The position numbers and the translations under genes were made by a program. From the NCBI GenBank assembly GCA_033064195.1, contig JARBJD010000078.1, forward strand, positions 186,001 through 250,000: DNA of 64,000 nucleotides, in the 5' to 3' direction. Positions 56,970 through 64,000 of this stretch are shown in pieces (the stretch's first letter is position 1; each line of letters starts with the position of its first letter). The DNA is from Blattamonas nauphoetae. Lineage: Eukaryota; Preaxostyla; Oxymonadida. The notes beneath the pieces are model-generated. The model was given only the letters and a program-made list of their open reading frames with translations. It was not told the DNA's origin and ran no database searches.

Positions 56970-57259
56970 TCTGACTTGTATCCATCAGTTTTTGCGCATT
57001 GCTTACCTCTTTACTCAAGCTTTGTTTTTTCTAGCTCCGTGCGCCTTCTCTTCATCAACAACGACGCATACTCCCTTTTCCGATGAAGTCTTTTATGTCA
57101 TTGGTTCTCTTTTACCAATGGAAGGAAATCAGCCAAATTCAAATAAGCAGTGAGGTGATGAAATACAAATAAAGTCAAAAAAACCGGATCGGGAGTTGGA
57201 GTTGAACTCTGATCTCTTCACCCTTTATTGAAACTCTCACCCTTTATCAAATTCTCCTG

Positions 57260-59022
57260 ATGGTTTCATTCATCCTCTTCGCTCTGTGCCAAATTTCTCA
57301 CTCAGTCAATCTTCAAGGCGTGATTGATGAGTTCTCGGGCAACTCCAACACATTTGTTCTGTCGGATGAAGTGTATGATGGAGTGAATATCGAACTGAAA
57401 TCAATGCCAATGCATTTCGTTGGACATACGCAGTCTGTCTTGGTTCAGCCCCAAACCGCTTCCCACAGCCTGTTTGCTGTCTTTGACTGCTCACACACAT
57501 TGGAAAATGCAAGTCTATCCATGAACAAGGCTGAGTCATTTGTGACAGTTTCCTCCGATTCGTCGTTCGACTTTCTGAAATGTGTCTGGATGGACAAAGT
57601 GGTTGCATCGCCAATTGCAGTGGTTGCTGGAGGAACAGTTGGATTCACAAACTTCGACATGGAATCAACGACAGTTGAGGTTCCACTTGTCGCTTCCTCG
57701 GGGGATGGGTCGACAGTTCAAGTGACCTCGTCGTCTTTCAAAAATGTGCAGGTTACCTCATCAAAGCCGATGTTATGCAACACACAGACGAGAACAGTGT
57801 CGATCTCGTCTTCTTCGTTCAGAGACATCTCATACTTCCCAGTGTTGTCGAACGAAGAAGAATCCGAATCTGAAGAACCAATTGAAGAAGACCCAATTGA
57901 AGAAGACCCGACCGTGCAGGTCAACGAGATTGCCTCAGTCTCGATCAGCTCCTCGAGCTTCAAGAACTGCGAAGCTGCTTTGGACTTCACCATTGTGCCC
58001 GCGCTGACAGCCCAATCTCTGACGATCTCGTCATCATCCTTCGACGAGTGTGGGTTGGTGCAGGCTGTGCCGGAATATGAAGCAAAGAAGGCTTTCTGAC
58101 GTTTGATTCGGAACAAGGCGTGCTGGAGATCTCGGCATGCTCGTTCCATTCGTTCTCGTCGAGCACCAGCTGTGGAGTGATTGCGTTCAAGAAAGGGTCG
58201 AAGCTGGAGATCAAATCGACGTCGTTCCACAGCGTGAGCAGTTTTGGGAATTCCTCGTCGTGTCTTTCGATTGAGACGATGCCGCAGACTCTCGACATCA
58301 CGTACTCCTCGTTCTCGGAGTGCTCGTCGAGTGGAAAAGCAGGAGCGATCGTGTTTGGCCTCCCAACTGACGCTGCCCATCCATCGTCAGCTGAAAGCAA
58401 CGCAATCCCATCGAAGTCGCTGTACGACAACTACTTCAAAGAAAACAGCGGTTCGGAAGCATCTGACATCTTCGTCGACGAGACAGCACTTGCATACTTC
58501 GATGCTGCCTCGTTTGAAGAGATGAGCTCGTACAGCCAGTCACCGCATGTTTTGGATGCCTCTGGAACGAGCTACCAGATGCCCTTCAGCGTCAAGCGTT
58601 TCATCAAGCGACATGCTTGGACAGTTGTGGGAATCGTGATTGGGTTTGTGTGGCTGATTGTTGGGCCGCTCATGTGCTGCTGTGGATGCTGCTGCTGCGG
58701 GTGTTGCACGTGCTGCTGTGGAGCGTGGTGCTGCCGAAAGTCAAAGAAGTGTTGTGTCGCTGGTCGCGTGTGCTGCGAAGACGATTCGGTTCCACAATCC
58801 GAAGCACAGCCAGCACAACCCGCACAACCCGCCCCGTTTGTGCAGAACGCCGCTCAGCCCGCTCAGTACGTGTACGCCCTGCCTCCCAACCACCCCACAC
58901 AGGCCCCGCTTGTGTATCAGCCGTATGGAACCATGCCTGTCCCTGTTGGAATGCCCGCGGCTGTTCCCGTGACAGCACCACAGTTCACTAACTATCCAAC
59001 TGTCCCGTCGAAGTACAGTTGA
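57260..59022 (+). CDS. Beta-helix-like surface protein with one membrane span and Cys-cluster tail (apparent frameshift)
   Basis: ATG 57260 opens with a signal-like segment (MVSFILFALCQISHSVNLQG). The ectodomain consists of short repeats with the pattern SSSF-x(2-4)-C or V (STVQVTSSSFKNVQVTSS, VSISSSSFRDISYFP, SISSSSFKNCEAALDF, LTISSSSFDECGLVQ, EISACSFHSFSS), typical of right-handed parallel beta-helix proteins. The first frame stops at about 58099, just after PEYEAKKAF; the same repeat pattern resumes at once in another frame (FLTFDSEQGVLEIS). A one-base change near 58080-58095 would explain it, and an intron is less likely because no good splice pair with a pyrimidine tract is seen. After the ectodomain come TVVGIVIGFVWLIVGPLMCC (membrane span), a run rich in Cys (CCCGCCCCGCCTCCC) that could be palmitoylated, and a Pro/Gln/Ala-rich tail. 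Confidence 0.6.
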
Positions 59023-59253
59023 TTATTTGTGTGAGGTCCTCGAATTTCATACATCGAGGGCTTCGCGTTTTATGATGATGTGTTCTGTTGATAATCACTT
59101 CTGTTTGTTTTAAACATTTTTGACTGACTTTTGTTACAATCAACGAGTGGTCGATGCAATTTTTATTCTGAGTCGTCCTGTTTTTTAAGCCTGCCATTGA
59201 TCAACCCAGCAGGTCTTCTTCGTGGTTCCTCAACCGAGGAAACCCTTTTCTGT

Positions 59254-62200
59254 ATGGAGGGCGCGCCTCCAACGACATCTACGAAGTATTATTTTCAGTT
59301 TGAGTGGAGTCATGATCCGTCTCTCTTTCTAGTTTTTTCTTTGGAACTTGGAACGTTGGCACAGCTCCTCCTCCTGAAGATCTCTCTGACTTTCTCTGTC
59401 TCCATCACAAGGAATGCGGAATCTATGCCATCACTCTTCAAGAGGTTGTTCCCTTGAAACGTTTGAATTGAGCTTTCATTGTTCTCATACTTTCTTCAGT
59501 ATCAAATCTCAATAAATATAATAAAAATCCAGATCTATGGAATACAGCGATTCTGAATGAATTGGGACCAAATTATTCGATGGTTATAACCCTATTACTC
59601 CTCAAAACATCATTTTCTCACTTTTCTATCACTTATTTCAGTACTATGCAAAGCAGTTGTTTGGACTCACTTTAAGTGTTTTTGTACACCGCAAATTGCT
59701 CCAATTTATGTCAAATATGCAAGAGACAACCATCAGTTGCGGTATCTTCAAACCAGTCCCAAACAAAGGAGCAATCGTTCTATCATTCCTCTTCCACGAC
59801 AGACCCTTTTGTTTTATTGCTAGTCACCTCACTAGCGGCCGTGGTTTGTCACTCTTGATTTCTCATTCCACTGTCTTCCACTTCATATCTCTCCACCATC
59901 ATTTGTTCTTTCTATTCATTTATTTTCACTCTTTGACTGACACATCATCACAGGAAAGAATATTCGCCGAATGGAAGACTTCCAGCGAATTGTGAAAGAA
60001 TGCACGTTCGGGCAATCATCAATGTCTCCTTTCCCATTTTCGAACCCGCGCCTCTCACTTTTCGAACATGACTTTGTCTTCTGGATGGGAGATCTTAATT
60101 ATCGTCTTGATTCCGCCATATCTCATTCTCAAGTGGAGGAATATCTCAAACACCAGAAGGCTTTCAAAACCAAACTCACCAAGGCACAAGATCTCATGCA
60201 ATCGAACACCCTTGGAGCAGTTACCCAGCGCACATACTTTACATCAGCATCGCTCACCCCGCTCTCGTCACTCTTGCTGTACGACCAGCTCCTTCTCCAC
60301 AGATTGAACAAGGTCGCTTTTTCTTCTTTTGAAGAAATGAGGATCTCGTTTCCACCAACCTATCGCTATGATGAAGGTACAAACACGTATGACACAAGTC
60401 ATAAACTCCAAGTTCCAGCTTGGTGCGATCGTGTTCTGTTCTTTACAGCTGATCCGCGAGTCAGGGAAAAACGACTAATTGTTGAGAAAGAAGACAAAGA
60501 AAAGAAAGAATTGGAAGCAGCTATGAAGAACCAAGCTAAAATGGAGCGACGTCTGACTCGCAAATCACGGAATCGGGCCAGTGTCAATCTTGGGACCGAT
60601 GACATCTCGTTGGACGATGATTGGGACATGATTGACCCAGATGACTCCACAGACACCTTCAATTCGCGGCTGTCGTCAAAAGATAGGAATTCAACAAAGT
60701 CCAAGCATGATGAAAAGGACGATGCAAATTCCGTCCACGCCTCCGACTCATCTGTCAGGACACACTCCCCACAACTGTCAGAACAGGACCATTCTGCTAA
60801 TCATCCACACAAATCAAACACGCAAAGTGATGGAAATTCTCAGAAACCAGCAGATGCACCACCCACCCAAAACACAAATCACCCCGCGAAACCCACGTTC
60901 ACTCCAAAGAAATTGGCTGTCCCGAAGAACTTTCAGATCTCTGCGTCGAAAGATCAGATCCCCCACCTTTCACTGTCGTCGCAACCGTCTCCACTTCACC
61001 CGTCTCCAACCGAAAAGAAGCCAAACGAACGAAACTCCACACAGAATCTGGCCATCACGAATTCCCTTCGCTCCAGTCCCTTCATGACACGACCCCAAGC
61101 GTCCCCGCGACTCCCCTCTGATTCCCCAACCCCCACCACATCCTCAACAGCCTCTTCCGGCCCCACCTCTCCCGTGACACCGTCCGAAAACAAGGAAAGC
61201 TCTTCGTGTGCACTCACATCGAATCAGAATGTTGTCCTCCGCCCGATCTTCTCCCAGTTCAACCAGCCGCTCTCCTCAACTGCTCCGACCGACACTCCCG
61301 TGCAGTTCCAGTCTGCCTTCCTCCCTCCGCACCTGTTTGAGGGCTTCTCGTTCTTCTTCATCACTCCCCTCCTCTACACCTCTCACCAGCACCTCGCCAT
61401 TTCTGACCATCGCCCTGTGTCTGCCCTCTTCGCCCTCACTCTCTTCCCCTTCACCCACTTCGACGCCAACACTGCCAAACGGAACTTGTTCTGCGAGTCC
61501 CACTTTGCTGTCGAGGAGGAGAAGAAGCGCGACACACACCCGCTCCCCCGCCCCTTCCACATCGAAGCCCTCGTCGTCGATCACGGACTGGAGTGCCTGA
61601 ACGACGAGGTGTCGAAGGTGCTTCGGAAAGGGGACGAGATGCGGGAGAAGCGGAGGGAGTGGAGGAGAAGCAAGGGGAGGCCGTGGGAGGGCGAGGATGA
61701 GTGGAGATCTGTCTGGGGCGAAGAGGCGGAAGAGAAGAAGAGGGAAGAGGAGCTTCGGAAGGACGAGGAGAGGCAGAGAGCAGAAGAGCAGCGACAAGAA
61801 GAGGACCGAAGGAAGGAAAGGGAGCAGCGGAACAAAATGTTGAGCGAGCTGGTGGAGACCAAACAGAGTCCCAAGCCGAACACCCTCCCCTCGCCCTTCG
61901 CCCCGTCCGATGCTGCTGCGCCGTCGCTCGACGAAAGTTTGGACAGACCACGCCCGCCTCCGATGAACATGTCCGCTCTTCTGAGCGAGATCTCCCAACC
62001 GACGAAGCTGCGATCGACACAGATGCTGATTGAGAAGCACGCGGAGGAGAGGGAGAGGGAGGAAGAGGCGCGACGAGCGAAGTGGGAGGCAGAAGAGAAG
62101 GAGCGAGCGCGGAGAGCGAAGGAGAGGCTGGAGAGGGAGATGGAGCGGCGGAGGGAGGAGGAAGAGAAGAAGGCGGCCGAGCTCGTCGAAGAGGAGGTCG

Positions 62201-62862
62201 ATGCGGAGACTGCGCAGGCCAACCGAGTGAAGCAGCTGAAGCGCCAGTTTGAGACAGGAAAGGCGCAGTCCTCCATCGACACACGACTCGGCCTCGATCT
62301 CGCCCGGCCTGTGCAGGCCCTGAAACTGCAGAGCGAGTTCACCGAACAGCTCAGCCTGTCGCTGCTGCACCGCCCTGCCGGTCTGCCCGAGGCACGCGAC
62401 ATACACTCTCGCCGACTGCTCTCTGTCGCCGACCACGCCAACCCGCATGCCGTCAAGCACAAGCCCGTTGGCGGAGTGGGGATGTTCAGCGCGCTGAGCG
62501 TGACGAGACGTGTCGTGATGCTCCCCACACTCGCCCCGTCGATCCGACTGCCGCGGAGGAAGCTGCTCCTGTCGTCTCCGCTGGGACAGTGTGGGGTGTG
62601 GAGTGTGGACGGGGACGTGGGACTGGGCCGAGTGGTCGAGGGTGTTGATCTCAGACGACTCGAGGTGGCGCGGCGGATGGAAGAGCGAAAGGAGAAGGGG
62701 ACGGAGAAGAAAGCCAAAGATGCACCTGAAAAGAAGAAGAAGAACTCTGTGAAGAGTGGGCCGAATAAAACAGGGACTGATGCGAGGAAGCCAGAAATGA
62801 GCGCGTCAATGCAACAGTCAGCTCTTGTTCTCCAGGCCCTTCTTAACCGAAAGAAAGATTGA
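59254..62862 (+). CDS. Inositol polyphosphate 5-phosphatase with large catalytic-domain insertion and coiled-coil tail
   Basis: Start MEGAPPTTSTKYYF at 59254, with four or so introns before 59970. Family blocks appear in order. FFGTWNVGTAPPPEDLSDFL and IYAITLQEVVPL come first. YYAKQLFGLTLSVFVHRK follows after an intron, then NKGAIVLSFLFHDRPFCFIA and SHLTSG. FVFWMGDLNYRLD is the metal-binding Asp-Asn block. ISFPPTYRYDEGTNTYDTS and LQVPAWCDRVLF come next, then ISDHRPVSALFAL at about 61400. Between PAWCDR and SDHRPV, normally about 30 residues apart, lie about 320 residues of Ser/Pro/Asn-rich sequence. After the catalytic domain comes a long Glu/Arg coiled coil (EEKKREEELRKDEERQRAEE) and a basic C-terminus (NRKKD). 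The enzyme removes the 5-phosphate from phosphoinositides such as PI(4,5)P2. All motifs are intact, so activity is expected. Confidence 0.85.
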
Positions 62863-62956
62863 TTTTATGTCTTTTTTGACAATAACATTATTTCCCTCTT
62901 GATTCCCAATTCATTGGCAATCCTTTCCCACTCTGATCTTCCCGTACTCGTTTTTA

Positions 62957-64000
62957 ATGACTAATTTCAGAACCTGGACTGCTCTCTTTGATTATGCTGC
63001 AGATGGTCAGAGCAATCAAATATCGCTCACAGTTGGGAACTCCTACCAAATCCTACATGACCCAGAACCCTCAGGATGGGTTCATGTTCGAGACCCCAAG
63101 ACGGACAAACAAGGATATGCACCTGAATCATACTTTCAAAAATCACCACCACCTCAATCTGCGCACCTATCCACATCATTGCAGAATCATGATAGAGAAA
63201 CCACCTCTCTCACGCGTCCATCTCAAAAGGGACCTCTCGCCGTGTTCCATTTCTTGAATCTTCCAGATGATGTAACCAAAGATGAAATCATCGCTTTGTG
63301 CCGTAAAGACAGTGAAGTTACTGATGTTCAACTGTTCCCAAAGGACAGGTTCCACACATCCACTGGTGCAAAGGTCACACTCTTCCCATTTGGGTCAGAA
63401 CAATTATTCCTCGAAAAGGTGAAAATGTACCACCTAAGAGGACATACCCCAACAGTCACACTTATTCGCATGCCAAAATCCAAAGACAATCCACAGAGAG
63501 CCTCAGGAGGTCCATCTCATCAAACAGCGTCTTCCATCGAATACAGTCCAACAAAAATACTTCTAAAACCTCTTCCAGACTCTGTGAAGGAAAGTGAAGT
63601 GAGAACTGCTTTCAGAGGGTTTTCAATCACTTCTTACGAAGAGAAGAGAAACAAAGACAAGAGAGGCTCGAAAGTCGCGTACATTGACTTCATACACACA
63701 GATATGCAAGAACGAGCATTAAAAATGGACGGAAAACTGATCCTCGGTGGAGTCAAGCAAAACGTGTACGTTGCGTACGCTGCCAAATCCCACAATGCAA
63801 AGAAACCCAAAATTAACCCTGCGCAACCAAAACTTAAAGCAAACGAGCAACCAAAAGAAGACCGCTTTCACCATGTCCCTCAGCCGGTTTCCTCCCAAAA
63901 TAATCACACAGCACAAACAACACTGTCACATCCACAGCATACACCACACAATGACGTTCCTATCATCCAAAGATATGAGCTCTTGGTGAAGAATATACCG
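62957..64000 (+). CDS. SH3 plus RRM-domain protein (3' end beyond window)
   Basis: An open frame of 348 codons from ATG 62957 (MTNFRTWTALFDYAADGQSN) to the window edge, with no stop. Residues about 5-65 look like an SH3 domain: ALFDYAA, then SGWVHVRD and GYAPESYF in the expected ALYDY, W and P-x-x-Y positions. A Ser/Thr linker leads to an RRM-like fold (LAVFHFLNLPDDVTKDEIIA), a second RRM (KILLKPLPDSVKESEVRTAF, then SKVAYIDFIHTDMQERALKM), and the start of a third (RYELLVKNIP). An alternative reading treats TTTTTAATGACTAATTTCAG as an intron end, in which case the start lies further upstream. The combination of SH3 and several RRMs is uncommon. Confidence 0.75.
   Translation, partial: MTNFRTWTALFDYAADGQSNQISLTVGNSYQILHDPEPSGWVHVRDPKTDKQGYAPESYFQKSPPPQSAHLSTSLQNHDRETTSLTRPSQKGPLAVFHFLNLPDDVTKDEIIALCRKDSEVTDVQLFPKDRFHTSTGAKVTLFPFGSEQLFLEKVKMYHLRGHTPTVTLIRMPKSKDNPQRASGGPSHQTASSIEYSPTKILLKPLPDSVKESEVRTAFRGFSITSYEEKRNKDKRGSKVAYIDFIHTDMQERALKMDGKLILGGVKQNVYVAYAAKSHNAKKPKINPAQPKLKANEQPKEDRFHHVPQPVSSQNNHTAQTTLSHPQHTPHNDVPIIQRYELLVKNIP

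Noticed and set aside
58040-58100. An intron explaining the frame change in the beta-helix gene
   Set aside because: A GT…AG pair of about 41 nt can be drawn, but it lacks a pyrimidine tract and would delete part of the repeat pattern; a one-base change fits better.

Overview
The window is nuclear DNA of a eukaryotic microbe. The genes carry many very short GT-AG introns (most about 20-60 nt, often close to 35), use TAA, TAG and TGA as stops (standard code), and are tightly packed on both strands except for one 12-kb transposon-rich stretch. Two genes imply a flagellate: a CFAP221-like central-apparatus protein and the dynein-2 intermediate chain DYNC2I2/WDR34. A carbamoyltransferase of the bacterial YgeW type, together with a TmcB-like membrane protein, suggests an anaerobic protist. 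An oxymonad-like metamonad (Preaxostyla) is my best guess; this is inference, not proof.

Layout. 1-4730: the 5' two thirds or more of a TmcB-like multi-spanning membrane protein (minus strand, cut by the left edge). 4731-16981: accessory region with a hAT transposase relic, a non-autonomous TA-flanked element with six-unit iteron ends, an intact Tc1/mariner-type element lying 29 bp from it, diverged repeats, a broken transposase-like gene and a near-perfect 20-bp hairpin. 16982-20378: pseudokinase joined to a RING-H2 finger, with an apparent frame break inside a coding minisatellite. 20537-28567: three minus-strand genes (an armadillo-type protein, a 114-residue RING-like/coiled-coil protein, a 1,329-residue pseudokinase-armadillo protein). 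28725-34980: YgeW-type carbamoyltransferase, CFAP221-like protein, FKBP and DYNC2I2. 35163-39563: head-to-head RRM and SAP-domain genes. 39749-43405: ULK/Atg1-like protein kinase. 44017-44478: two-unit polyubiquitin with unusual substitutions. 44806-46670: C2H2 plus PHD-like zinc protein. 46861-52600: very large armadillo protein. 52713-59022: two cell-surface proteins (kelch with GCC2/GCC3-like Cys repeats and three membrane spans; a beta-helix-like protein with a Cys-cluster tail and an apparent frameshift). 59254-62862: inositol polyphosphate 5-phosphatase with a giant insertion in the catalytic domain. 62957-end: SH3 plus RRM protein, cut by the right edge.

Themes. Signalling and ubiquitin genes recur: two pseudokinases, one apparently active kinase, two RING proteins and ubiquitin itself. 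Armadillo/HEAT scaffolds, flagellar proteins and surface proteins make up most of the rest. Exon borders given here were read by eye from splice signals and conserved protein patterns, so individual splice sites may be off.
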